Positions 26,921-35,048 of a stretch of DNA of 64,000 nt are shown piece by piece. The notes under the pieces are model-generated. The model was not told where the DNA came from. It saw only the letters and a list, made by a program, of their open reading frames with translations, and made no database searches. The position numbers and the translations under genes were made by a program. This stretch comes from an uncultured Lachnospiraceae bacterium. Lineage in GTDB: Bacteria > Bacillota > Clostridia > Lachnospirales > Lachnospiraceae. Within the stretch, counting starts at the first letter, position 1. The number at the start of each line of letters is the position of its first letter. The DNA lies in assembly GCA_934402515.1 (NCBI GenBank), contig CAKRTZ010000005.1:1-64000 (forward strand), read 5' to 3'.

Positions 26921-27991
26921 TTATAGCCCTTCTATAAATTCTTCTAATGTAATTCCCTTTTCCGTAATTTCTGTGGCTGCTTCTTTTCCCACATAGCGGA
27001 AATGCCAGGGTTCATATTCTATGCTGGTGATATATTCTTTTCCTAAAGGGTATCGGAGAATAAAACCGTACTCGCAGCTATGCTCTGCCAGCCACTTGCC
27101 AGCCGAAGTATCCCCAAAACCTTCATTGAGAGAATAATAGCTGTCACACACGATATCTAACGCCAAACCGATCTGGTGCTCACTTGCTCCCGGAACCGTT
27201 ACTGCCTGGGAAGCAGTCTTATATGCTTCCATATAAGACATTCCTTTGGCCATATAAGCATCAATTTTCCGGTTAAATAACATCTCCTGCCGGCTCAGAT
27301 CACGATAGGGAGAGCAGATGACCAGATTTACCCCATCTGACTTGGCTGCCTGAAGCATGGCCAAAAGTTCCGGAATAATTCGTTCATCACATTGCATATT
27401 TCCGGTAATTTTTCCTAACGTAAAGGTATATCCTTCCGGAATGGGATGTTGTTTGTTGACTAAAAGAAGTTTCCAGTCATTTTTATCAAAAACCGTTTGC
27501 TCATCAGTCTCTGGGGAAGAAGCTGCTACTGTATAGGTATTTCCCTCTGCAAGAATATCCTCCAGAGAGTAAGTATCTACCAGATCTACACGTTCCAACG
27601 CTTCGTTATCATAGCCATCCAGCCCCTTCTCATCCTCCTGGATTTCTCCATTCTGTTCCTGATTTTCACAGGAATTATTTTCATGATCCGCTGCAAAGGT
27701 AATGTCTGAATCCCCCGGATCAGGCATTGCATCCATATTCTGTGCCAGACTGTTTTCCTCACCATAGCTTAAAAGTGTAGGAGACGCAAAGGAACTGGTG
27801 GATACAAAAATAACCGCTACCGCCAAAATACTGATATATCGTTTACAATTATTTCCAAAATGGCAGCCTGTGTCATAACAGGCAAAAACCACTGCCATTG
27901 CCACATAGCAAAACGGCAATGTCCACTTATGTTTTCTCACAAGCCTGGCAAATCTCGCCGCGACCCTTTCCTTAAAAGTACGATTCATCAT
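26921..27991 (-). CDS. D-Ala-D-Ala carboxypeptidase, VanY/LAS family, membrane anchored
   Basis: A 356-residue wall enzyme. A long basic N terminus precedes hydrophobic stretches at about 25-38 and 53-70 that anchor it, followed by an acidic low-complexity linker to about residue 165. The VanY domain has SEHQIGLALDIV (zinc ligands His272 and Asp279) and YEPWHFRYVG (Glu327, His330). It is expected to act outside the membrane, removing D-Ala from stem peptides. It sits between aroC (18 bases) and tgt (4 bases). No VanR/S/H/A/X genes are present, so a resistance role is not indicated. Confidence 0.88.
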   Translation of the reverse strand: MMNRTFKERVAARFARLVRKHKWTLPFCYVAMAVVFACYDTGCHFGNNCKRYISILAVAVIFVSTSSFASPTLLSYGEENSLAQNMDAMPDPGDSDITFAADHENNSCENQEQNGEIQEDEKGLDGYDNEALERVDLVDTYSLEDILAEGNTYTVAASSPETDEQTVFDKNDWKLLLVNKQHPIPEGYTFTLGKITGNMQCDERIIPELLAMLQAAKSDGVNLVICSPYRDLSRQEMLFNRKIDAYMAKGMSYMEAYKTASQAVTVPGASEHQIGLALDIVCDSYYSLNEGFGDTSAGKWLAEHSCEYGFILRYPLGKEYITSIEYEPWHFRYVGKEAATEITEKGITLEEFIEGL

Positions 27992-28009
27992 TTCATCCTT
28001 GGTTGATAG

Positions 28010-29110
28010 TTATCTTTTGTAAAAAGATTCCAGGTAATCCATCCGTGCACTTAGATTTGCCATCATGGCATCCAATACCGTTAATGCAGCCATTGCCTCT
28101 ACCACAACCACCGCTCTGGGAACGATGACAGGATCATGTCTTCCTTTGATAGCAATTTCAATCTCCTCTCCGTCGCGGTTCACTGTTTCCTGTTTCTGAA
28201 AAATGGAAGGAGTAGGTTTTATATATGCACGAAATACCACGGTACTTCCGTCACTGATTCCTCCCAGCACTCCACCGGCATGATTCGTCTTTTTTGTCAC
28301 CCGGCCACCGTCCATACAAAAAGCATCATTATTCTGGGAGCCGGTGGCTCTGGCTGCCTGCACTCCATCTCCTATTTCGAATGCTTTCACCGCTCCGATT
28401 GACATCACTGCTTTGGCAAGATTTGCATCCAGTTTTTCAAATACCGGATCACCGATTCCTGCCGGAAGCCCCTGGATCTGACATTCAATCACTCCGCCGG
28501 CAGAATCTCTGTTTTCCATACACTGCGCAAGATAACTCTCTGCTCTGGCAGAGGCTTCTCTATCCGGCATTGCTGTAGGTGTTTCCAGAATCGCCTGACT
28601 GTCAAATCGGGATTCATCTATTTCAATGTTACCGATTGACTTTGTATAAGCCATCACCTTCACACCCAGGTTTTCCAAAATTTTAGCAGCAATAGCTCCG
28701 CCCGCAACCCTGCCGATGGTCTCACGGCCAGAAGATCTTCCACCACCCCGGTAATCCCGAAAACCATATTTCTGATCAAAGGTATAATCTGCATGTCCCG
28801 GACGATAGTAAGATGCAATTTCACTATAGTCCCTGGACTGCTGGGAAGTATTGGGCACCAGCATGGAAATAGGTGTTCCCGTTGTCTTTCCATCAAAAAC
28901 ACCCGAGAGGATTTCCACTTGATCCGCTTCCTTCCGGGGAGTGGAAATCTTGCTTTGTCCGGGCTTGCGCCTGTCCAGATATTTCTGAATGTCCCTTTCT
29001 TCCAGAGGAAGCCCCGCCGGGCATCCATCCACTACAACACCCAGTGCCTTTCCATGGGATTCTCCCCAGGTAGAAATCTGAAATAAAGTTCCGTAATTCG
29101 ATCCAGCCAT
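28010..29110 (-). CDS. aroC: Chorismate synthase
   Basis: A 366-residue FMN-dependent enzyme that forms chorismate from EPSP, the last common step to aromatic amino acids. Signatures are the GESHGKALGVVVDG stretch, the GRSSGRETIGRVAGGAIA stretch and RHDPVIVPRAVVVVEAM at the end. It lies 21 bases after the lactonase gene and 18 before the VanY-like gene, all on one strand. No other shikimate genes are in the window. Confidence 0.96.
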   Translation of the reverse strand: MAGSNYGTLFQISTWGESHGKALGVVVDGCPAGLPLEERDIQKYLDRRKPGQSKISTPRKEADQVEILSGVFDGKTTGTPISMLVPNTSQQSRDYSEIASYYRPGHADYTFDQKYGFRDYRGGGRSSGRETIGRVAGGAIAAKILENLGVKVMAYTKSIGNIEIDESRFDSQAILETPTAMPDREASARAESYLAQCMENRDSAGGVIECQIQGLPAGIGDPVFEKLDANLAKAVMSIGAVKAFEIGDGVQAARATGSQNNDAFCMDGGRVTKKTNHAGGVLGGISDGSTVVFRAYIKPTPSIFQKQETVNRDGEEIEIAIKGRHDPVIVPRAVVVVEAMAALTVLDAMMANLSARMDYLESFYKR

Positions 29111-29131
29111 GTGGTTCTCTCTTTCTTTTGC

Positions 29132-30181
29132 TTATTCCGGCAGTCGGTAAAAGATGACACAGTTCGGTTTATGAACCGGAATCTCCTTACCGTTCATCAC
29201 AATAATTTTCTTTTCCATATTAATAGTGAAGAAAGTCATGGTGTCACTCTCATGGTTCAGGGATACCAGATGTCTGTTATCCGGGAAAATTGCTGCCTCT
29301 TTGGGATACTCACCACTGATGGGCAGACAGAAGATCTTCGTCAGAAGTCCTGTTTCTCTGTCACGCTTGTACAAAATGACACTGTTGTCTCCTGCGTTGG
29401 AACTGATCATGTACTCCATATCTTCAGAGAAATTCAACGCACTGGCTGCAGAGTTTGCCGTAAACTTTTCATTTAAGGTAGAGATATTCTGAATCTTTTC
29501 AAATTCAGGGTTTCCGTTCACTTCCTCATAACGATATACATCAATATAATTTTTAATTTCATGTACCACATACAGGTAACGACCGCTCTCAGAGAACTTC
29601 AGATGTCTCGGTGCAGACTCAATCTCGCTGTGAATGACATCCACTAACCGTAACTTACCACTGAAATGATCCAGACGATATACATTGACCTGATCCATTC
29701 CGATATCTGCAGCCAGCAGATATTTGTTATCTCTGGACATCTTGACGCAGTTTACATGGGGACGGAAATTACGTTCTGCCACACTGCCAAGACCTTTTAA
29801 ATAGATCTCGTCCGTAATTTCACCAACCGATCCATCTTTGTTTAAGCGAAGCACGGTAATCTTACCATCGTGATATCCGGCAACAAAGAGAAATTCTTCC
29901 TTGTAGTCTGTGGAAAGATAACAGCCACGCATACCATTGATAGATGCCCAGTTCATTTTCTCCAGACTTCCATCCGGCAAAATATGATATGCCTCCACAC
30001 CGAAATCCGTAATCGCATATAAATGTTTTTTATCATGAGACACGGTGATGTAAGAGGCATTGGTGATCTCCACCTCGCCCTTTGGAAGAAAACGCCCGTT
30101 TTCCATATCTACATCATATATTTTAATACCATGATGATCTCCCATAGTATATGTAGAAACATATGCAACGTACTTACTCAT
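29132..30181 (-). CDS. Lactonase family beta-propeller protein (6-phosphogluconolactonase-like)
   Basis: A 349-residue seven-bladed propeller of the lactonase family (Pgl of E. coli type). Repeats with SxDxKYLYA-like cores occur throughout: SHDKKHLYAI, SRDNKYLLAADIGMDQV, SESGRYLYVVHEI and FPDNRHLVSLNHES. It lacks a signal peptide and should be cytosolic. The family includes 6-phosphogluconolactonases, but others act on unrelated lactones, and no pentose phosphate gene is near. It leads the run lactonase-aroC-vanY-like-tgt and has its own promoter. RBS AGGAGG. Confidence 0.82.
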   Translation of the reverse strand: MSKYVAYVSTYTMGDHHGIKIYDVDMENGRFLPKGEVEITNASYITVSHDKKHLYAITDFGVEAYHILPDGSLEKMNWASINGMRGCYLSTDYKEEFLFVAGYHDGKITVLRLNKDGSVGEITDEIYLKGLGSVAERNFRPHVNCVKMSRDNKYLLAADIGMDQVNVYRLDHFSGKLRLVDVIHSEIESAPRHLKFSESGRYLYVVHEIKNYIDVYRYEEVNGNPEFEKIQNISTLNEKFTANSAASALNFSEDMEYMISSNAGDNSVILYKRDRETGLLTKIFCLPISGEYPKEAAIFPDNRHLVSLNHESDTMTFFTINMEKKIIVMNGKEIPVHKPNCVIFYRLPE

Positions 30182-30216
30182 GTCAAAAACCTCCTAGTTC
30201 TCCAGTCTTATTCATC

Positions 30217-30245
30217 ATAGTAACATAACATCTTACTTTTGTTAA
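30217..30245 (-). promoter_or_regulatory. Predicted promoter of the lactonase-aroC operon
   Basis: Minus-strand TTAACA (30245-30240) and TACTAT (30222-30217) with a 17-base spacer, about 36 bases before the start codon. It is back to back with the potA promoter. Confidence 0.55.
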
Positions 30246-30277
30246 TCATTTTTTCTTTTTTTCATTAAGGAAATACA

Positions 30278-30305
30278 TTGACTTATCGCTGGTTTACAGT
30301 ATAAT
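30278..30305 (+). promoter_or_regulatory. Predicted promoter of potABCD
   Basis: TTGACT at 30278-30283 and a perfect TATAAT at 30300-30305, spacer 16 bases. The leader to the potA start is about 35 bases. Confidence 0.78.
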
Positions 30306-30345
30306 TAAATCGTTTAGTTTACGGCAGGATGGAGGGTTTTACTCA

Positions 30346-31419
30346 ATGGAGAAAAAGTTAATTGACTTACAGAATATTTCCAAATCCTATGACGGACAGA
30401 TGGTGTTGGATGACCTGAATCTGTATATCCGTGAGAATGAATTTTTAACAATTTTAGGCCCCAGCGGATGTGGCAAAACTACAACGCTCCGCATTATCGG
30501 TGGTTTTGAAACTCCTGATACGGGCACTGTTTATTTTGACGGAAAGGATATCACCACTCTCCCTCCTTACAAAAGACAATTAAATACAGTATTTCAGAAA
30601 TATGCTCTTTTTACGCATATGACCATTGCTGAAAATATCGCTTTTGGACTGAAATTAAAGAATAAAACCAAATCTTATATAAACGATAAAATTAAATATG
30701 CGTTAAAATTGGTTAATCTGGATGGCTTTGAGAATCGTATGCCCGACTCTCTCTCCGGTGGTCAGCAGCAGCGTGTAGCGATTGCCCGTGCCATTGTCAA
30801 TGAACCGAAGCTTCTGCTGTTGGATGAGCCCTTAGGAGCGTTGGACTTAAAGCTCCGTCAGGACATGCAGTATGAATTAATTCGCCTGAAAAACGAATTG
30901 GGCATTACCTTTATCTATGTGACCCATGACCAGGAGGAGGCTCTGACCATGTCCGACACCATCGTGGTTATGAACCAGGGGTACATCCAGCAGATTGGTT
31001 CTCCCGAAAAGATTTACAACGAGCCGGAAAACGCTTTCGTTGCAGATTTTATCGGAGACTCCAATATCATCAGTTCCACCATGGTACGAGACAAACTGGT
31101 CAATATCCTGGGAGCTGATTTTACCTGCGTGGACACAGGTTTCGGCGAAAACAAACCGGTGGATGTAGTTATCCGTCCTGAGGATGTGGAACTTGTTTCC
31201 CCAGGGGAAGGAATTATCCGCGGTGTGGTTTCCCACCTGATTTTCAAAGGTGTTCACTATGAAATGGAAGTACAGGCAAACGGTTTTGAATGGCTGGTAC
31301 ACTCCACCACCATGTTCCCTGTAGGGACAGAGGTTGGTATCCGGGTCGCTCCTTTTAACATCCAGATCATGAATAAGCCTGCTTCCGAGGACGAGGAGGC
31401 TGTTGGTGTCAATGAGTAA
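30346..31419 (+). CDS. potA: Spermidine/putrescine ABC transporter ATP-binding protein
   Basis: A 357-residue ATPase of the polyamine importer. Walker A is GPSGCGKTT (about 40-48), signature [15 protein letters not shown], Walker [13 protein letters not shown] and switch His in VTHDQEEA. The C-terminal third is a TOBE-type regulatory domain ([16 protein letters not shown]). It is first in the potABCD operon, with GGAGGG upstream. The order A-B-C-D and the identity of the other three genes make polyamine uptake the best reading. Confidence 0.93.
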   Translation: MEKKLIDLQNISKSYDGQMVLDDLNLYIRENEFLTILGPSGCGKTTTLRIIGGFETPDTGTVYFDGKDITTLPPYKRQLNTVFQKYALFTHMTIAENIAFGLKLKNKTKSYINDKIKYALKLVNLDGFENRMPDSLSGGQQQRVAIARAIVNEPKLLLLDEPLGALDLKLRQDMQYELIRLKNELGITFIYVTHDQEEALTMSDTIVVMNQGYIQQIGSPEKIYNEPENAFVADFIGDSNIISSTMVRDKLVNILGADFTCVDTGFGENKPVDVVIRPEDVELVSPGEGIIRGVVSHLIFKGVHYEMEVQANGFEWLVHSTTMFPVGTEVGIRVAPFNIQIMNKPASEDEEAVGVNE

Positions 31420-32236
31420 AGTATGGAATCGTAAATGGCTGGCTGCACCCTATTTATTCTGGGCGATTGCCTTTATTCTCATTCCTTTGGGAATGGTATT
31501 TTATTATGGTCTGACAGACAAGACCGGAGCCTTTACCATGGCAAACATCCTGGCAATCGCATCACCGGAGCATCGGAAGGCATTGTGGCTCTCTCTCCTG
31601 CTTTCCCTGATCAGTACCGTGATCTGTCTGCTGCTTGCCTATCCCCTGGCAATGATTCTGACCAAGCTGCATGTAAACCAACACAGTTTTATCATTGTCA
31701 TTTTCATCCTGCCCATGTGGATGAACTTTCTGTTACGCACTCTGGCATGGCAGACCCTTTTGGAAAAAACCGGTGTCATCAACAGTGTTCTGGCATTTTT
31801 CCATCTGCCGGCATTAAACATTATCAATACACCCTACGCCATTATTCTGGGTATGGTTTACAACTTCCTGCCCTTTATGGTACTTCCTTTATATAATGTA
31901 CTTTCCAAGATTGACCCCAACGTAATTAACGCAGCAAAGGATTTGGGGGCCAATGAGTTCCATACCTTTACAAAAGTGGTTCTTCCCCTGTCCGTTCCAG
32001 GCATTATCAGTGGCATTACCATGGTATTTGTTCCGGCGCTGACCACTTTCGTAATCTCCACCTTGTTGGGCGGAAGTAAGATTCTGTTAATCGGCAATGT
32101 CATCGAGCAGGAATTTACCCAGGCAGGAAACTGGTATCTGGGCAGCGGGCTTTCCATTGTCCTGATGATTTTCATTCTTATCAATATGGTGGTTTCCGCA
32201 ATCTTTGATAAAGACGGGGAGGGCTCTACCTTATGA
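31412..32236 (+). CDS. potB: Polyamine ABC transporter permease
   Basis: A 274-residue inner membrane permease with about six segments. The ATPase-docking EAA-type loop is [30 protein letters not shown]. The ATG at 31412 overlaps the potA stop (ATGAGTAA). A GTG at 31406 in the same frame sits six bases after an AGGAGG (31394-31399) and would add two residues, so the true start may be that GTG. It ends in an ATGA overlap with potC. Confidence 0.9.
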   Translation: MSKVWNRKWLAAPYLFWAIAFILIPLGMVFYYGLTDKTGAFTMANILAIASPEHRKALWLSLLLSLISTVICLLLAYPLAMILTKLHVNQHSFIIVIFILPMWMNFLLRTLAWQTLLEKTGVINSVLAFFHLPALNIINTPYAIILGMVYNFLPFMVLPLYNVLSKIDPNVINAAKDLGANEFHTFTKVVLPLSVPGIISGITMVFVPALTTFVISTLLGGSKILLIGNVIEQEFTQAGNWYLGSGLSIVLMIFILINMVVSAIFDKDGEGSTL

Positions 32237-33039
32237 GAAACTTTGGAAGAAAACTCTATATTGCACTGATCTTTATCTTTCTGTATGCGCCCATTGCCAC
32301 TCTGATTGTCCTCTCCTTCAATGCAAGCAAAACCAGAGCAAAATGGGGTGGTTTTACGGTTAAATGGTATATCCAGCTGTTCCAGAATGAGGAAATCATG
32401 CAGGCACTGGGCAACACCTTAGTCATCGCCCTGCTCTCCGCTCTCATCGCAACGGTGATCGGCACAATCGCCAGTATTGCAATGTCCGGTATGAAACGGA
32501 AAAGTCGGGCAATCCTCACGGGCATTACCAACATTCCCATGTTAAATGCGGATATTGTTACCGGTATTTCCCTGATGTTACTCTTTATCAGCTTTGGATT
32601 AAAATTCGGTTTTGGCACCATATTGTTAGCTCACATTACCTTTAATATTCCCTATGTGATTCTGTCCGTGATGCCCCGTATGAAAAATGTGAACCCCAGT
32701 ACCTATGAAGCAGCCCTGGATCTGGGTGCCACCCACTTAAAAGCGTTTTTTAAAGTGGTATTCCCCGATATCCTGCCCGGTGTTACTTCCGGCTTTCTCA
32801 TGGCATTTACCATGTCCTTAGATGATTTTATTATCACCCATTTTACCAAAGGTGTGGGTGTAGATACCCTTTCCACCAAGATTTACACCGAGGTTAAGAA
32901 GGGGATCAAACCGGAAATGTATGCTCTTTCCACGATTATTTTTGCAGCGGTAATTTTCCTGTTACTTCTGGTAAATTACAATCCTTCCCCTAAAAAGAAA
33001 GGTGCTGCAGATAATAATAAAAAACCAAATAATTTTTAA
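32233..33039 (+). CDS. potC: Polyamine ABC transporter permease
   Basis: A 268-residue permease, partner of PotB, with an N-terminal membrane segment (IALIFIFLYAPIATLIVLSF) typical of PotC and the docking loop YEAALDLGATHLKAFFKVVFPDILPG. Its ATG overlaps the potB stop by four bases (ATGA), so translation is coupled. It ends 13 bases before potD. Confidence 0.92.
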   Translation: MRNFGRKLYIALIFIFLYAPIATLIVLSFNASKTRAKWGGFTVKWYIQLFQNEEIMQALGNTLVIALLSALIATVIGTIASIAMSGMKRKSRAILTGITNIPMLNADIVTGISLMLLFISFGLKFGFGTILLAHITFNIPYVILSVMPRMKNVNPSTYEAALDLGATHLKAFFKVVFPDILPGVTSGFLMAFTMSLDDFIITHFTKGVGVDTLSTKIYTEVKKGIKPEMYALSTIIFAAVIFLLLLVNYNPSPKKKGAADNNKKPNNF

Positions 33040-33052
33040 TGAGGAGAAAAGA

Positions 33053-34117
33053 ATGAAAAAAAACACACTGCTGTTGTTTGCTGCTGTATCCATGGGCACT
33101 CTGCTCACAGGCTGCGGCTCCACTTCATCATCCGGTGAAAACGGACAGGTCATCGTGTACAACTGGGGCGAATACATCGACCAGGAGACCATCAAGAGTT
33201 TCGAAGAAGAAACCGGTATCAAAGTTGTCTACGATGAATTTGAGACAAACGAAATCATGTACCCCAAGGTAGAAGCTGGCGCGTCCCAGTATGATGTGGT
33301 CTGCCCTTCCGATTACATGATTCAGAAAATGATTGATAACGATTTATTACAGCCCCTGAACTTTGATCATATTCCCAACGCCAAGGCAAATATTAATGCC
33401 CAGTATTGGGAGCAGTCCGAACAGTTTGACCCCGGCAACCTCTACTCTGTTCCTTACTGCTGGGGAACCGTGGGTATTCTCTACAATAAGACCATGGTGG
33501 ACGACCCGGTAGACAGCTGGTCGATTCTCTGGAATGAAAAATACGCTGACAATATCCTGATGCAGGATTCTGTCCGCGATGCTTTCATGGTAGCAGAGAA
33601 ATTAAGCGGTTACTCCATGAACTCCGTAGACGAAACTGAGTTACAGACTGCAAAAGATTTACTGATTCAGCAGAAACCTCTGGTACAGGCTTATGTCATC
33701 GACCAGGTTCGTGATAAAATGATTGGCGGTGAGGCTGCTCTCGGCGTTATCTACTCCGGTGAAGCAATCTTCACCCAACGCGAAAACCCGGATCTGGAAT
33801 ATGTCATTCCTAAGGAAGGTACCAATGTATGGATTGATTCCTGGGTCATTCCTAAGAATGCTCCCAACCTGGAAAACGCAGAAAAATTTATCGATTACAT
33901 GTGCCGCGGGGATGTGGCTTACAAGAACTTTGAGTATATCACCTACTCCACTCCCAACGATGCTGCAAGAGAGTTAATCGAGGATGATGATATTCGCAAT
34001 TCCACCATCGCATTCCCGGATTTATCCCAGTATACAAACCTGGAAACCTTTTCCTACCTCGGTGAAGAGGGCGACAACCTTTATAACGAACTTTGGAAAG
34101 AAGTAAAATCCAACTAA
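33053..34117 (+). CDS. potD: Spermidine/putrescine-binding lipoprotein
   Basis: A 354-residue substrate-binding lipoprotein. The signal peptide ends in a lipobox LLTGCGS; the mature part begins with the family pattern VIVYNWGEYIDQETIKSFEEE. Other PotD-like features are VVCPSDYMIQKMI, YSVPYCWGTVGILYNK, and IDSWVIPKNAPNLENAEKFIDYM. The start at 33053 follows GAGGAG; an earlier in-frame Met overlaps potC and gives no signal peptide. It delivers polyamines to PotBC at the outer face of the membrane. Confidence 0.93.
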   Translation: MKKNTLLLFAAVSMGTLLTGCGSTSSSGENGQVIVYNWGEYIDQETIKSFEEETGIKVVYDEFETNEIMYPKVEAGASQYDVVCPSDYMIQKMIDNDLLQPLNFDHIPNAKANINAQYWEQSEQFDPGNLYSVPYCWGTVGILYNKTMVDDPVDSWSILWNEKYADNILMQDSVRDAFMVAEKLSGYSMNSVDETELQTAKDLLIQQKPLVQAYVIDQVRDKMIGGEAALGVIYSGEAIFTQRENPDLEYVIPKEGTNVWIDSWVIPKNAPNLENAEKFIDYMCRGDVAYKNFEYITYSTPNDAARELIEDDDIRNSTIAFPDLSQYTNLETFSYLGEEGDNLYNELWKEVKSN

Positions 34118-34130
34118 AAAAGTATTGGAA

Positions 34131-34168
34131 AGGGCGCCCGGCTTTACAGCCAGACGCCCTCTTTTTTT
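34131..34168. terminator. Terminator after potD, probably bidirectional
   Basis: AGGGCG at 34131-34136 pairs with CGCCCT at 34155-34160, and GGCT at 34140-34143 with AGCC at 34048-type partner at 34148-34151, around a 4-nt loop. The plus strand continues with CTTTTTTT. On the minus strand it lies just after the stop of the Cys-rich small gene. Confidence 0.88.
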
Positions 34169-34172
34169 CTGT

Positions 34173-34433
34173 TTAATCATTACATCCGCAATCTCTCCCA
34201 CGGTCTCGATCTCTGTCCCGGTCATTGTCCTGAAAACGGTTAAACGGTCTCTCCTGACAGCAATTCTGTGCCGGTGCTGCAGAAGCTGCTCTGGGTTCCG
34301 GTCTGGAACAACATTGATTCTCCCGCTCACGTTCACATCCACAGCCGCGTTTACGCTCCTGTTTGCATCCACATCCTTTGTTATTTCCGCTTCTAATAAG
34401 CAGTAACAGAATTAAAAGCATACACTGGTTCAT
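34173..34433 (-). CDS. Cys- and Arg-rich small protein with hydrophobic N terminus
   Basis: An 86-residue protein I cannot assign. It begins MNQCMLLILLLLIRSGNN, a short hydrophobic stretch, and then has 11 Cys in total, many as CGC, CC and CxC pairs, among Arg, Glu and Gln, ending in a (DR)n repeat and CGCND. It is last in the run Cof-GH13-DUF5662 and stops at the shared terminator, which supports a real gene. The ribosome site is weak (GGGGA seven bases upstream). Low complexity and lack of a family make the call uncertain; metal binding is a guess from composition. Confidence 0.5.
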   Translation of the reverse strand: MNQCMLLILLLLIRSGNNKGCGCKQERKRGCGCERERENQCCSRPEPRAASAAPAQNCCQERPFNRFQDNDRDRDRDRGRDCGCND

Positions 34434-34503
34434 AGGGATTCCCCAAGAAGTTTTCTTACCCTATGTTATGTCTGCAAACTTTAAACGGTTCCAATTCCAG
34501 GAA

Positions 34504-35046
34504 TTACTTTTTCTTTTTCTTCAGGATTTCCTTTTGGATATAAAGAAAAGTTTCCTCTCTTCCCTTCTCTGCCAGCATATGAAGCAGAAGCTCCAGCATC
34601 TCTTTGGTGTATGGATGAAGGGGCACCGGATTCTTTCCCTTCCTATAATACTCTAAAGGGGATTCCCAGGTAAAGTGATCTCCTTCATATACCTGGCAAG
34701 CTGCGATACGATCCATCAGCATTTCCACAATATACTTGTCCGGCATGGCAACCGGAGCCATACCTCCCGGCACTTCTCTGGTACTGTAATCGATCCAGTA
34801 TTCATAATGATGTTTATTTCGTCCCTTATGATGCAGCCAGGCAGAGGAATAGCCAATGGCCTCCCTCTCCGCATTATTCGGGCTGCGGTCTCCCTGATAA
34901 TATTTCGCCCCCACCCAGAATTCTGTAGGGGAATACTTGGACAGATCATGGAGAAGACCCTGTTTATAAAGTCCCACCCGAAAGCAGTTTTTCATCACCA
35001 GCATTTTGTGGTGAGTAATGGTTTTAAAATGTTTCCAGGGATGCAT
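34504..35046 (-). CDS. DUF5662 family protein
   Basis: A 180-residue protein of a family often annotated in Firmicutes without a known role. It is rich in His: HPWKHFKTITHHK at the start, LLHDLSKYSPTEFW near residue 32 (an HD pair), WLHHKGRNKHHYEYW, and a later Asp of MLMDRIAACQ. This spread of His and Asp resembles an HD-type metal phosphohydrolase fold, but that is inference. It ends in a Lys-rich tail. Its start follows the GH13 stop by two bases with GAGGT as ribosome site, so translation is coupled. Confidence 0.75.
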   Translation of the reverse strand: MHPWKHFKTITHHKMLVMKNCFRVGLYKQGLLHDLSKYSPTEFWVGAKYYQGDRSPNNAEREAIGYSSAWLHHKGRNKHHYEYWIDYSTREVPGGMAPVAMPDKYIVEMLMDRIAACQVYEGDHFTWESPLEYYRKGKNPVPLHPYTKEMLELLLHMLAEKGREETFLYIQKEILKKKKK

Positions 35047-35048
35047 AA

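Noticed and set aside
26921..27991. Vancomycin-resistance locus suggested by the VanY-like gene
   Set aside because: No vanHAX, vanT or two-component regulator genes nearby; LAS-family carboxypeptidases are common housekeeping wall enzymes.
34125..34406. A plus-strand open frame after potD
   Set aside because: It begins inside the potD terminator and is antisense to the Cys-rich small gene, which has the better context.
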